64,000 bases of DNA from Lepturacanthus savala (GCA_030544235.1 CM060481.1:18528392-18592391); one strand, 5' to 3'; positions 24,342 to 35,600 are shown, numbered from the stretch's first letter. Numbers and translations are program-made. The notes: generated by a model not told the origin, from the sequence alone.

Positions 24342-24991
24342 GTTTAGTCTTAATAGAATGTTATAAACAGTCGTTCTGGTTCAATATAACCTGTGATAAG
24401 TTTGTGTAGTTCTAAAAAGCCACTCCGTCCACACCCTCCCTCCACTTACTACCGCTTTGTGATGAAACCTTATGCAAAAATGTGGGTCTGAAAGCATAGT
24501 TTTCAGTTTTCAGTAAACATTTTATATAACATTCAGCTCTTGGAGGCTTGGGCAGATACATTTTAAAAAGGAGCAAATGCCCATTGTTGTTTGAGGGTCA
24601 TTCATTGCACTGGACTAAATTGGTCAAAATCACTTAAGAGTCAAAACTTATTTTTAAAAGTATACATCATGTTTTCAAATGACATACCAACAAATCTTTA
24701 AAAATGAGAAATTGTTACCATTGCACACCAACTGTGATTTACAGCAGTTGTTGCTATACTTAAGAAGTACTCTGGAGGTATGAAAAGGGATTGTACCGAT
24801 TCTATATTTTATATACTCTAATATGATATATATTATATATTTTGAAAGGTGAAAGGTAAGGGAATGGTTCCAGAAGTATAAATATACGGAATTGGAATTT
24901 TTTTTGTTTGTTGTTAAGACTTGAAAACATGAAGGAGGTGTGTGTAGAGCATTTTAAACAAACTCAGACGCATGCTCGCATAAAGTACATC

Positions 24992-25016
24992 CTCTCTCTC
25001 TCTCTCTCTCTCTCTC
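24992..25016. repeat. (CT)n microsatellite
   Basis: About 12 CT units. Confidence 0.9.
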
Positions 25017-25265
25017 ACACCTCAGTCATCTGACAGGCCGGGTCATCTGACTTCATCGCCATTAAACCAGTCGTCATCTCCAGTCACACATAGTGTTCTA
25101 ACGTCATAACGGCAACAAACCGACCAACCAGACCCCTTCACGCTCCCCGCCGCCGTCGGGAGCTTGAATTATGCAACGACCCCAGTAGAATGTTGTTCTG
25201 ATGTGTGAACTAATTTCCTACACTGTATGACTTTTGAACTCTTACGATGCGTGCCTGTGTTCCGC

Positions 25266-25640
25266 CTAGACCCTGTGTGCACGTGTGTGTGCGTGCGAGC
25301 GTGCGTGTGTGTGTGCGCGCATGTGTGCATGTTTGTATGCATGTTCCTTTATGTAGTCTGTGTGTGCGTGTTGTGTGTGTTCTCAGTTTGTTAGTGCGGA
25401 GTACACCCATTTGTGCGTATGTACAATATATACATATGTTAAGTGTTTGTGATTGTGTGTGTGTGCGTGTGTGTGTGTGATTGTGCATTTGGGTCTGTTC
25501 AGTGCACATATATACACATGTATATGTGTCTCCCCGGGTGCATGTGCGCGCGTGTGTGACAGAGATAAGCATGTGCGATTGTTTTCCGAATGTGTGCGTG
25601 TGTGTGCGTGCGTGTGTGTGTGTGTGTGCATGTCAGGGTG
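25266..25640. repeat. GT-rich imperfect simple-sequence zone
   Basis: Some 370 bases of interrupted TG/CG/TA dinucleotides on the + strand. The composition creates overlapping Cys/Val-rich and His/Thr-rich open frames on both strands (25210-25716), which are not genes. If transcribed in the distal UTR it would supply many UG repeats, the kind of site bound by CELF and TDP-43 proteins. Confidence 0.8.
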
Positions 25641-26078
25641 TTTGAAACATGGGGCTGCGTCACCTCGTTCTATGCCCAACCCCTATGGCTCACACATCCC
25701 CTGTAGCGCCTTATAGTGGCAGCCTGCCAGTAGGAACAACGCAGCCAGTAGTGGAGGAGGGAAGGTGAACAGAGGAACTAGGCTCTTCTTGTCAGTTTTC
25801 ATTTTTCCTCCTGAGACGTGTTTGTTTACTATCTGAAAAATCTATAAACGAAATCTTTAAAGACAAAAAAGACGAAAAAATGTTCACGGGGCCCCATGAC
25901 CGCGGCTCTCTCTACTCTCTCCTGCTTATGTTATTACTTAACAATTATCAATGATGATTATTATGATTATTATTGCTATTATTCTTAGTATTCTTATTCT
26001 TATTATTAATCCAATTACTGCGATGAATGACTTCATGTTATCCTTGCTAGTTTAGGTCATTTCTGAAACTGGAAACAA

Positions 26079-26084
26079 AATAAA
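26079..26084 (+). promoter_or_regulatory. distal poly(A) signal AATAAA (1)
   Basis: AATAAA in gaaacaaaataaaaatcttg with a strong T/GT-rich downstream stretch (gtaaatgtttgttttttctt). Confidence 0.6.
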
Positions 26085-26163
26085 AATCTTGCTGTAAATG
26101 TTTGTTTTTTCTTTTTCATAAAACTGTTGTGTTTGAATTATTTGTACTTTTGAATGTTGGGAC

Positions 26164-26169
26164 AATAAA
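26164..26169 (+). promoter_or_regulatory. distal poly(A) signal AATAAA (2)
   Basis: AATAAA in gacaataaaatgaggtgtta, followed at the usual distance by gatgtttcttgtcgtgatgg, a GT-rich downstream element. It marks the inferred end of the longest elavl4 transcript. The paired signals 85 bases apart strengthen the idea of a real distal end. Confidence 0.6.
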
Positions 26170-26185
26170 ATGAGGTGTTAAGAGC

Positions 26186-27823
26186 TTGGATGTTTCTTGT
26201 CGTGATGGATGAAACATTCGCTTATTTCACACCGTACACAGCGCATACATTAAGGGACATTCCCTGAGAAGTTTTAACTCCTTTGTTTAAGTCGTTTGCT
26301 TTTCTTTATTTTATATACATATTCTTTTTTTTCATTGGTTAGATGATAACAGGAAATCAGCTACTGCTCGTACGTTGTGCATTCAGCGCACCGCGAGGAT
26401 CTGTCAATCAAGCGATTAGGTGAGTGACAGGAAATTAATGAACAATCTGGAGCCGTGTGTAGAGGAACACTTTGGAACATTTCCTTCTCAAATATAAGAA
26501 TTTGCTCCGTTTTATCTTATTGAACGTTGAATATCTTTTAAAGGATTTTTCGGTTTGTCAGACAAAGAAAAGCTATTTGAATAATCTTGGATCCCATGAA
26601 AATTCGAGTAAACAAAGAGCTGTAAATTGGTTTTCTGTTTGTCTTTTAAATATGAAACAGAATATAATATCTCAAACATGATATTACAACGCAATAAAAG
26701 CGCGACAATAAATCACGCGTCTAATGCGTGTTCAATATGACCTTTCAGCTGCTTGGGGGACAGTCATGACTATGAGGCAGGAACACTGCGGACGTAAAAC
26801 TGCTCTCGGTCGGCCCTCTGAGGCGCAGCTATAGGACAAGAGGGACAAACCAGGTGTAGCTACATCAGTGAGATTACACTGCCCCCTGCACTGGATTTAC
26901 ACCACTTTCCAAGGCCTCAAGAGCTACTTCTTTTAGGATTAGAAATACTCTCATGTAGTGGTGATTAATATTTGCTTTTCTCAGATTTTTCTCCTTCATA
27001 AAAAAAAAAAAATGTAGCCAATTCAGGCCACGGCGAAGAAAGAAAGACGTCCTTAGAGGAGGATGAAGTGCCACTGCAAGCAGCTCCCCGCTGCTGCAGT
27101 CCACATCGGCTCATCTATATCAATGTTCGGCGATGAAACGACCTTAATGTGGGCCCAGCTTTACACCTTTATGATCAAAATCACACCAGAGAGCATTACA
27201 GAGGTTGCGGAGGAGATGACGGTTGTTAGAATGTGATATGTCCAGACACTTTCTTCCCTCTCCCGTTGTTAGAAACTTAATGATCCTCCAACTCTCATCA
27301 AGGTCGAGAACATGAGTCGCCGTGCGCCCGAGTCCCCTTCCAGTCGTCTCCGCGGGGGGTTTAAAGGGTAACGGCCGCAGTGCAGTGGGAATAAACAGCT
27401 GCTGAGGAGTTTTAACTCGAAAGTGAGATTTGCTTTTTGATTATAAGGAAGGTCTAAGCGCTAAACAAATAAATACTCTCCCGGAGAGATGCTCAGAGCC
27501 CGGATTCAGAAACTGCGCCTTAAAAGGAGCTTCTGGGAAGTTGTAATGTCACGACGACACGGTCACCGCCCCCCATTCACAGCTCATTAACATTAATGAG
27601 ACAGACACAAAACGACCTGTTCTTAAAAGCTCCGGAGAGAAGCTGGAGAGAGGAGATGTCAAACTAGATTGAGATGATCTTAAAAGTGCAAATATATCTT
27701 GTTAGGGATTTCACAACTTCAAATAAAACCCGTGAAAAATTGTACGATACAAAACCTCTAAAGAAGTTCTACTTTTACTGTAACTCAGACACGAATAAAA
27801 CAAGCTGCAGCATTAAAACCACT
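26186..27823. other. intergenic, mostly unique sequence
   Basis: No gene or recognised repeat. Two parts look like non-repetitive regulatory DNA: about 26335-26460, and 27240-27640, which has cagctgctg, ttgattataagg and cattaacattaatgag. The open frames here are short and featureless. Confidence 0.6.
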
Positions 27824-27826
27824 ATA

Positions 27827-27891
<65 letters not shown>
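27824..27891. repeat. compound (TG)n(TA)n(CA)n microsatellite
   Basis: TG, then TA, then CA dinucleotides in succession, so that the whole is nearly self-complementary and could form a hairpin. Confidence 0.95.
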
Positions 27892-27894
<3 letters not shown>

Positions 27895-29120
27895 AGATGT
27901 TTAAATTCTCGTATTCTCGTTGTCGGGTTTAATATGGCTCAGTTCTCACCATATCCTGTCACCAGGTGCAACCATATGATACCGCCTCTCGGTTCTATAT
28001 AAACCACTTTTCATCTGCCTGGGTGAGAGCTGATCACACTCACTCCATGGTGTGAATGTCAGCATCCTGCCGTGTTGTGATGTAGAAGGCAGTTTTGCCA
28101 AATGACAAGCATGAGTCTCACAGTCGGAAACATATTATTTCATAAAGAGCTACTTGTCTTTGACAAATCTTCCGTAGTCAAATCCGTGCGGCGGGGGGGC
28201 TGTTGTTGCCCTCTAGCTCTCCTTGGTACACACTCGAAGACATAATGGGACGAGTCTCCTCGCTCCTTTGTCCGCTTTAGAGATCAAATATTAAAATCTA
28301 ATGAAAAGGCACTCAACTTCGCTGCGTGTTATTTATTAATGGCTTAAAGACTCAGACGGCTGCTCCGTCCACTGTTTGTTCGGTTTTAGGCGATAACACA
28401 CTGATCGGACTGATTGAAGCTTTGAATGCGACGTTTCTTCTATGCGATACAGCGTGTTCACTGTTTACTTGAGGTCGTCTTTGAAAACCAAATTTCAGTG
28501 TCGTGACAAAGAGTATTTTCTTATAATAACGGATTACCGCAAACCGCCGCAGGCATTTCCAGCCGGCACAATTTGGCCACTGAGATTAGAGCTTTTTTTT
28601 TTTAAACCAGTCCTGACTGAAGTTTCTTCTCACTTCATGTAACGGTACAGTGTGGCAGTCATTTTGAAAACATTTCCACTGCCGTCCCCTTTGAGAGCGA
28701 ATTATTCCGGTGTAGCGCATCATCTTCTTCCGTCTGTATTCCCACAGAATCTCAAAGTTGCGCCCTACATACCGAGGTCAACTCCTCAAGTGTTGGTGTT
28801 TTTATTATTATCTTTTTATTATTACACTAATTTAATGGAATAATGACAAACTTGAGCAACAAAAGCTAAGTAAAGCTACAAGTTTTTCAGCGAATTCTTC
28901 TTAAGTCGATTATACGGTGACTCACAACTCAGGATTTCTAGAAAAGTGTTTTCTACCCTGGGGGTCACATGATGCTTAACACATTCATGCCAGATTTATA
29001 TCTATCAATTTAACAAGTTTCTTTGTGTCAGTTTTTTTTTTTAACCTAAGTTGTGTGAACAGTGATGGTTTGGTCTGTGTTGGTACTTTCTTGAAGTGAA
29101 AGGGGCCTAATAAGTACTGG
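27892..29120. other. intergenic, unique AT-rich sequence
   Basis: No coding or RNA gene recognised. The open frame at 28442-28642 and its neighbours show no domain. Confidence 0.55.
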
Positions 29121-29540
29121 ATCCCATCCGGGGGGGGGCTCCTTTGCATTCTGCTCCCCTGTGAAGTCTCCTAATTTCAATGTAATATTCCCAGCACTGT
29201 GGAATCACTTTGCCGAAGGGGGGGGGGGGGGGGCGGCCTTTTTCTTGTACACGCAATCTGCTCCCGTGTTGGGGGCATCGCGGAACGAGATCCTCCGCTA
29301 TGGCGACCGGGGTCGGAAACCTGCACCTGCAGAATTTAGGAAGCGAATCCGGAACGTAAGAGAAGAGCCGAGGCTCCGATCCACGCCCTGCTCTGTGATA
29401 ATCACGTCTGAACAGCATGGGTATCCACTTAAAAAATTTGCCTCTATGCATAGCTGGAAGAGCGACTCATTCTCAGCCATGCTCTCAATTCAAGTGCCGT
29501 GGAAGAGCTGCAGCGAGGGGGGGGGGGATTGCCAGTTAAG
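29121..29540. other. GC/CpG-rich block with three poly(G) runs
   Basis: In the middle of AT-rich intergenic DNA this block is rich in G, C and CpG (for example gcatcgcggaacgagatcct and atggcgaccggggtcggaaa). It contains G runs at 29130-29138, 29218-29234 (17 G) and 29517-29526. Open frames run on both strands (29161-29592 +, 29107-29451 -) with no recognisable domain; the frames depend on the poly(G) lengths. It could be a CpG island, an unknown repeat or an exon of a non-coding RNA. I cannot decide. Confidence 0.45.
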
Positions 29541-30835
29541 TCAATCACAGGGTGTTTGTGTGACCCCTGCTGTGGCCTATCCCACCATATAGGTCAGGTA
29601 CAGTTCCAGATTTTGAAGATTGAGATGTTTTCGACGGGAAATCCACGGCATTTTAGTATTTTAGCGAGAGCCACGCCGTAGCGGCTGTCAGAGGTGCCGC
29701 TCCTGACCGAAATGAATTTACTCCTTAACACACAAGTAACAAATTGATTTATTCTTTATTATTATGTACAGTAGGTCATCCTCTCAGCTGCTGATATTGA
29801 TTTACATATTTCCCTGAATCTCGGCCAGGCTGAACAAACTGTTTGCTCTTTATTGGTTTCTTACTTACACTTTAATTAGCGCGGTTATGCGGTCAATGTA
29901 TTGTTCCCGTTATCCTTCAACTCTTGCAATGTGCGAGGTATTCACGGGGGGTTTTATGATTTGTTTGAACTTATTACCGCCTTCACTATGGAAACTGTTC
30001 ATTAGCGATTTAATGACACTGGAGATGTGGTGTCTGAAAGGTGTGAGATGCTGTGCAGCAGGTTAATGGCTGACTCTGGTTAGCTGAGCTTTATTGTGTG
30101 AATGAACGGAGAACCTCTGTGAAGCAGCAACCAGACAACAGCTGCATCATAATGACCGAAATATCCCGAAATCACACTGATAAACAGTATCTCAGACACA
30201 TATTTTGTCTCAATATCTTAAAGTTGTTAAAGTTGACAGTGAGACTTGATTTAATCTGCATTAAACCATGTTGTTCCTATGTGATGATTTTTTAAATCCA
30301 GGTACATTTAGGAAACAATTAAAATATGTGTATGCTGAATGATTTTGTACGTCAAAGCATTGTGTGTGCGCGCGCGTGTGTGAGAAGAAACTAGACAAAA
30401 CAAGATATGAGCCGTAATCACATCATTCATCAGTAATTTGGTATATGAAGTTGCAGAGTGTATGCCCATCATAGCATCACAGGAATGAAGATTGAATACC
30501 AATTTAAAAGACAAATATTCTAATATTTCATGCCAGACTCATTTACTCTCCTCATTTGCATTCACAAAACGGTGATGTCAAATTAACTAAGCTGTTTTGT
30601 ACATTATGCAGCAGAGACAAACAGGACAGGACTTCATTCGCTGATGACTGGACCAGCAGATGGTGTGTAAATAATGTACGTGATCTCATGGGAACATATA
30701 AGTCTGTCTCAGTTTGTGTGAGGGGAGTAGGCGTGCCTGCATCAAACCAAAGTGACCCCTGTGATAAAGAATAAATCATAGCGCAGTTGGGCAATTGCCC
30801 TCCCAGTGCCCCCATTTTTTTTTTTGTTTTTTTTT
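29541..30835. other. intergenic, unique sequence
   Basis: No gene recognised. A short CG/GT simple run lies at 30361-30381, and a 12-bp palindrome gggcaattgccc sits at 30790-30801 just before the tandem array. Confidence 0.55.
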
Positions 30836-31037
30836 AAGTGCAACAAAAGATAAAACATTATAGTGCCCTCTAGGGTGGCCCAATGTAAAGACAGCATGAT
30901 AAAGAGCCCTATAGGGGACTTTTCCAGAGGACATAATGTGATAAAATGCCCCCTGAGGTGCCCTTCCGGTGACAAAACGTGATAAACTGCCCTCCGGGGT
31001 GCCTTTCCAGAGGACAAAACATGATATAGTGCCCATG
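30836..31037. repeat. diverged 41-bp tandem array (5 units)
   Basis: Five consecutive units of about 41 bases can be laid out starting near 30836, 30873, 30914, 30956 and 30997. Each follows the pattern ggggtgccTTTCCAGAGGAC, then aaaaCATGATAAAGTGCCCTC. Units differ at many positions. The repeated peptide-like pattern in the minus-strand frames (YHVLSPEGH, YHIMSSGKVP) arises from the tandem repeat; 41 is not a multiple of 3, so this is not a repetitive protein. The family has an inverted partner at about 32550-32715. Confidence 0.75.
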
Positions 31038-32549
31038 CATCATGACTTTCTGCATGCAAATACAGCTGATATCTGTTTTATTTAATCGCCACTCAAATAG
31101 TCCATAACTGATTATGATCATTTCAGTTTTTTTGCTTCAATTTTACCTCTTTTTTTTTTTTTGCCATAACATCTGGTGCAAGAATTTTCCTTTCAGTTGC
31201 CTTGCTCCGAAGGGAACTGCAGACAGCACTCCTGTCGCCTGGAGCTGATGAGGATTCAATGTCTTTCTGAAGGGGCACTTCATGTGGGTAGATCCTTGTC
31301 ATCACGAGGGCATTCTCCTGTCAAAACGTGCTTTCGCAATACGACCAACTGCCAGGACGGATAGTCGAGGTGGTAATGACATCCTTAATGTTCTCCTACT
31401 TGTGTTCTCCTTCCCCCGACTAAGCAGGCCCTGCCTGCTTAACAAACACCATCGCTGCAGCTGATGGGCTTTCCTGTTCGACTGTGAGTTCCTGCCACGG
31501 CAAACGGCTTTTACTAAGACAGCGGCGAGCAGCTTTCGCAGTTTAGGCGTCTGCGGGGGAAAATACAATACATTTCACATCAGTAATGATGAATGCAGTT
31601 TCTGGCAAAGTGCAAATACAAATGTCTTGTGTGCTGGGAGTTTTTTTTGGATTGTTCTGGCAAATGCAGTGTTTTTTTTTTTTTTCTTTCCCCCCCCTAA
31701 CGATGATGGCTGATAATAGTGGCGATGGCAGAGGCTGCAAAGATTAGATGATGACACATTGGCCACTTTTCTGAGGCAAGAGGAGCCATATTGTCTTCAG
31801 CAGTGATGGTGATTGGCAAACAGGCTGAAATTACACTTGATTGCAGGCTTGCTGACTGTAATGCAGACAGAGGAGCATAAAGAGCAAAGTGTAATAAGAA
31901 AGAACTGGGCACGATTGATTTTCATTTATGCGCGTTTTCATTTAAAAAGGATGTGCAAACAATAGTGACAGCGGTGACTCGGGCCGCGCCACCTTTGCCT
32001 CTCTGGATGAAGTGCCTCTCCTGACAAAATAAATACATACACATCGTCATAATTAGTGTGACCGTTATTGTCGTTACAGCTGGAGCCGTTCTTATAGCGT
32101 AAAGAAAACCTTTTAGGCTGCCTTTCAACCGCCGTTGACATTGTCTTTACCACGAGCTTCCATTTCACTTAAGGAACGGCGTCATTATTATTATGCAGGT
32201 GATTTACTCAACAGTCATAATTACATATTTACATGCATCTGGGAAGATAGTGTGTGGCTGTCGTGGCCTTAAATGGTTCCCATTAATCAGTTAATTAATG
32301 GAGAGTACTGTTTAATGTCCCCGGCTGAGTAAAATGCATGGTTGCGCCGTGAACAGACAGTGCTTATGGTTTGTTCCTGGAGCCAGAATGAGGTGAGAAA
32401 CAGGACATTACCAAGTTTTTTTTTGTTAATTCCTTAGCTGTAGCCTTAGTGGTGATCGATGAGACTCGGACCGTTTCAGAGGCGGGGGTGAAAAAAATAA
32501 AAGGGGCACCGGCTGTATGCAGTGGGGCGTTAGCATGTAGAAAAGCCGT
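31038..32549. other. intergenic spacer between two inverted repeat blocks
   Basis: Mostly unique. Poly(T) runs occur at 31151-31162 and 31672-31685. The part from about 31930 to 32440 is complex and non-repetitive, with several homeodomain-type motifs, and is listed separately. No gene is recognised, although many short frames exist on the minus strand. Confidence 0.55.
31930..32440. promoter_or_regulatory. candidate distal regulatory block
   Basis: Non-repetitive DNA with catttaaaaaggatgtgcaa, cgtcataattagtgtgaccg, gtcattattattatgcaggt and cccattaatcagttaattaa. The density of TAAT/ATTA cores and the absence of repeats resemble conserved non-coding elements known around developmental genes. 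Conservation is not testable here. Confidence 0.25.
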
Positions 32550-32715
32550 AATGCATGGTGAGAGGACACCTCTGTATTTTTTGTCCACTGGGCACCCCAG
32601 AGGGTTTTTTTTAATCACATCGTTTTGCACATCGAGCCACCACAGAGGGTACTATCATGTTTTATCTGCCCTCTAGGATAGCCCCAAGAGGGCATTTTTG
32701 GGCACTCCCCATGGA
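32550..32715. repeat. inverted partner of the 41-bp tandem array
   Basis: Read on the minus strand this gives about three units of the same repeat family as 30836-31037, including gataaaacatgatagtaccc, ccctctggggtgcccagtgg and atgccctcttgggg. The two blocks therefore face each other across about 1.5 kb. Confidence 0.6.
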
Positions 32716-32802
32716 CCCACCCTCAGGGGATTGGGTCACTGCTGGCTGAGAGACAGGCAACTGTGATGTAGAGAGCCGGGGAACAAAGCAGGAGGCAGCT
32801 GG

Positions 32803-32825
32803 CTGCTGCTGCTGCTGCTGCTGCT
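32803..32825. repeat. (CTG)7 trinucleotide repeat
   Basis: Seven CTG units plus two bases. On the minus strand it appears as a poly-Gln run in an open frame (32662-32868) that has no other gene-like feature. Confidence 0.95.
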
Positions 32826-33054
32826 TTCTGGAGATATTAACACACACCAGTTCTGTCACACCAAACACTATCGGTCAGGTTTATTTTTTGCAACTTTTGG
32901 GGATTTCTCTTCATTTTTACTTCTCAACTGACCACATCCCTCTGCTGCTTTCATCACATCTTACATCCCAATGAGTTTGGAAGAACGTCGGAGAGGAATT
33001 AGGACTAGGATTGTACAGAATGCATCAACAGCAGAATCTGTGTAATACATATTT

Positions 33055-33760
33055 CAGCACTGGCGGTTGTCAAAACGGGGTCCGGGGGGCAAACGGGGGT
33101 CCTTGAGGGGAGGCCATGGGGTCCCAGGAAAAAAAAGGAGAATAATTTATTTTCACTATAATTCCACCGATAAGTAAAACAATGACCAAATATAAGGAGG
33201 ACTGCCACATTTAAACAAACAAATAAATAAATAAATTATAGGAATATAATTATATGTCTAGAAAAAGACTGACTGACTGAATTACTTTATTTAATATCCC
33301 ATTAAAATGTGTATTTCCTAATATTTGTGTATTATTTTTACTCAAATGAATGAATTTATTTTATTTTATATTCTGAGGTGAATGCAGAGAGAAATAAATA
33401 GGGGGGATGAATATATAAATAAATACATGCATTTAACTTAATAAATAAAATGGAAAATCAAACAAATGCAGCATTTATATGTAAAAGTAAGACACAAATA
33501 AATTTAATTGATCAAATGGAAAATGAAATAAATATGTGCTTCTAATGGCCAACTGATCTAACTGAATAACTATTTAAGAAATAAGTCATTCATTTATTTA
33601 TTTTTGTTTAGGCAGTTTCATTCCTCCATAATTTGGGCCCACACTTTCTGTTTTAAAACATATAAAGCAAAAGTCTCATCAAATGAGGTCTGTGGTCCAG
33701 TTTTTGTACGTTTAAGGGTCCTTGATATGAAAAAAGCTTTGAAAGGTTAGGAAAAGCCAG
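33055..33760. mobile_element. possible degenerate DNA transposon, AT-rich interior
   Basis: The left part (cagcactggcggttgtcaaa, then acggggtcc and a G-rich stretch) and the right part (gtctgtggtccagtttttgt, aagggtccttgatatgaaaa) match what I know of a common fish element. The interior is packed with degenerate AAATAAAT/ATTTATTT units (33208-33610). I found no clear inverted termini or target duplication, so the boundaries and class are tentative. Confidence 0.35.
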
Positions 33761-35514
33761 TCACCTGAGTTAAATATCATTGAAGCCTCAAAACTGATGT
33801 ACTACATCATGCAGTAAAGACATAAACCCTGGCCTCCACATCCAGTGACAGCACTTTGTAGGCTCATGACCCACCAGGACCAGCCCTCTGTTTGCAGTAC
33901 AGCGTTTGCAGCGTTTTTATGGACTACAAATACATTTGCAGAGAAATAATCAAGGCAGGAATCAGATTTTCTCTCAAAAATGGATTTGGCAAAACAGTTT
34001 AGTAACACGTAAAAAGGCTGGTACTCTAAGTCCCGCTTTCAATAACCAGAACAAGAGATGTGCCTGCAATCTTATAAGTCAAACTTGTTCCTCCATTACT
34101 TTGCCTTGTCGCCAATTTGCGTTGAGGGAGTCTCTAGAACTGTTCCTTTCTGTCGGTAATTGAGTCACTCCCCCTGTACCTGCTCAGATTCCCTAAACAT
34201 CAGGTGTTCATCATCAGCCCTGCCTGTGGCTGCTGTGTCTCTTTCTGTCTGTTTCACCGGCCCCGCCTGGATGTTTCGGGGGGGTGGGGGGGGTTTGGCA
34301 TCGGTGACGGTGCGTGCTTCTATGGCAAGCGCACTGGTGTTATTTGTTTCTACGGTGCTGATGGCTGTGATGATGGTGGCGGTGACAGTGAGAGCGGTAT
34401 TGGCTAGCAGAAGCAGCGGGCACCAGATCCCCTCCTGTTTGTTCAGAGAGACACGCAGCAAAGCTTCGCTGTGTTCAACCCAAGGCTGCAAAACCCCCCC
34501 CCCCAGTAAAACCAAAACACTGGCACCGCTTCCAATACATATTGTTTTCATGCCATTTTTTCCAAAATCCGTGTCCGTGCATCTGTCTTACTCTGAGGCT
34601 GGAGTCTTATTTATTTGCCTTTCGCGTCGAGTGTCCTTATTTTGAGCTCGAAGGCTTTTGTGAATACAGAACCATTCTTGATGACTTTTCTGTTGTTGTT
34701 ACCAAGGATACTTAAAAAAAAAAAAAAAAAAAAACACACAATCTCCCTGTATGCGTTTCCACAGGCACGTGCATGTCGGCGCATGTATGGGCGTTCTGCA
34801 TGTGTGCAAGCTTTTCTAAGCCCACATATGTGTGAGTGGGTGATTTCGGCTCTGCGAGCCCAGCACCCAACCATCTGTCACAAAGGGGCCACCGTGTTCT
34901 GAAACCAATCATCTCCTTCCAACAGCTTCTAGGATCCCCGCTCCGCTTTCCAACGACGGTCCGGCACGCCAAATACACGTTCACACACAAACAATGACGA
35001 CGTCTGCCACATGCTCCTCTCAGCACACACACACACACACACACATGCTCGCCCGCACAAACTTAACAATCACACAGACGCTTGCCTTGAAAAAAACGCT
35101 CAGGCCCTTTTCCTCATTGGAGAAAAATCGCTCTTTCATCACACTTTCAAGCAGTCGACTTGTTTTGGGGGTTGAGATCGACTCTGATTGGTTGCTGCCA
35201 CAGCAGAGCTTGAGATGAAAAGTATTTCAGTGTCAAGGAGAGCACATGTGTAAAAAGAACAAGTTGTGGATTTACAGGGATTTTACTAATGCCATAAATA
35301 ATGGCTTCTAAATAATTAGCAATTATTTATATTGATATTTCCCTTTTTTTGGCATTTCCCCCCTGTTTCCACTAGTCTTATTTTGACTCTACATATTTGT
35401 CTATTTTGTAGTGTGAAAAAACGCCATTGTCTCACTGTTAATGACGTGTCTGACAGAAAGAGATGCGATTGGTCCACGTGTACCCGAAACCGCATTTAAA
35501 CTGCGCTCTCTTTC
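33761..35514. other. intergenic with low-complexity patches
   Basis: Includes G and C runs (34279-34290, 34493-34504), a poly(A) run at 34712-34733 and a CA repeat at 35024-35045. The 161-residue frame at 34160-34645 and opposing frames are driven by these patches and show no domain. No gene called. Confidence 0.55.
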
Positions 35515-35600
35515 CTGTCAAAACCACCCGATGAAGGTCTGAGTACCGAAACGTTGTTACATTAAAATGACTTGACTTACATTAAAATGACTAATTTGAT
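35515..35600 (+). mobile_element. retroelement 3'-end remnant with hammerhead-like core
   Basis: Contains ccgatgaaggtctgagtacc followed by gaaacgttgt (35528-35557), then a 20-bp direct duplication whose units start acattaaaatgact at 35559 and 35579. CTGATGAAGG...CCGAAACGTTGT motifs followed by short tandem A/T-rich units are, to my knowledge, common at 3' ends of Penelope-like or related fish retroelements. No reverse transcriptase is present nearby. Confidence 0.45.

Larger units (their letters stand above)
21739..26185 (+). other. elavl4: elavl4 3' UTR (longest inferred form)
   Basis: It begins straight after the stop codon and runs to the last credible poly(A) signal (26164-26169) plus about 15-20 bases. 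The start is C-rich (21764-21850). The rest is T-rich and A/T-rich with many short A runs, an ATTTA cluster (23917-24010), a CT repeat and a GT-rich zone. Long U-rich 3' UTRs are typical of neuronal ELAVL mRNAs and are plausible targets for Hu autoregulation and microRNAs. No intron or other gene was recognised within it. Whether the part after 24360 belongs to the mRNA is inferred from the distal signals. Confidence 0.7.

Noticed and set aside
25210..25716. Cys/Val- and His/Thr-rich frames
   Set aside because: Generated by GT-rich simple sequence in the elavl4 3' UTR region.
29161..29592. 143-codon open frame
   Set aside because: Depends on the length of a 17-G run and has an equally long antisense frame; kept only as a compositional anomaly.
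30742..31121. Minus-strand repetitive peptide frames (YHVLSPEGH-like)
   Set aside because: Reflect a 41-bp DNA repeat whose period is not a multiple of three; the pattern appears in several frames.
32662..32868. Poly-Gln-containing minus-strand frame
   Set aside because: Short frame around a (CTG)7 repeat with no other gene feature.
34160..34645. 161-codon open frame, the longest in the window
   Set aside because: Runs through G and C homopolymers and an imperfect gatggtggcggtgacagtg stretch; opposing frames of similar length; no domain recognisable.
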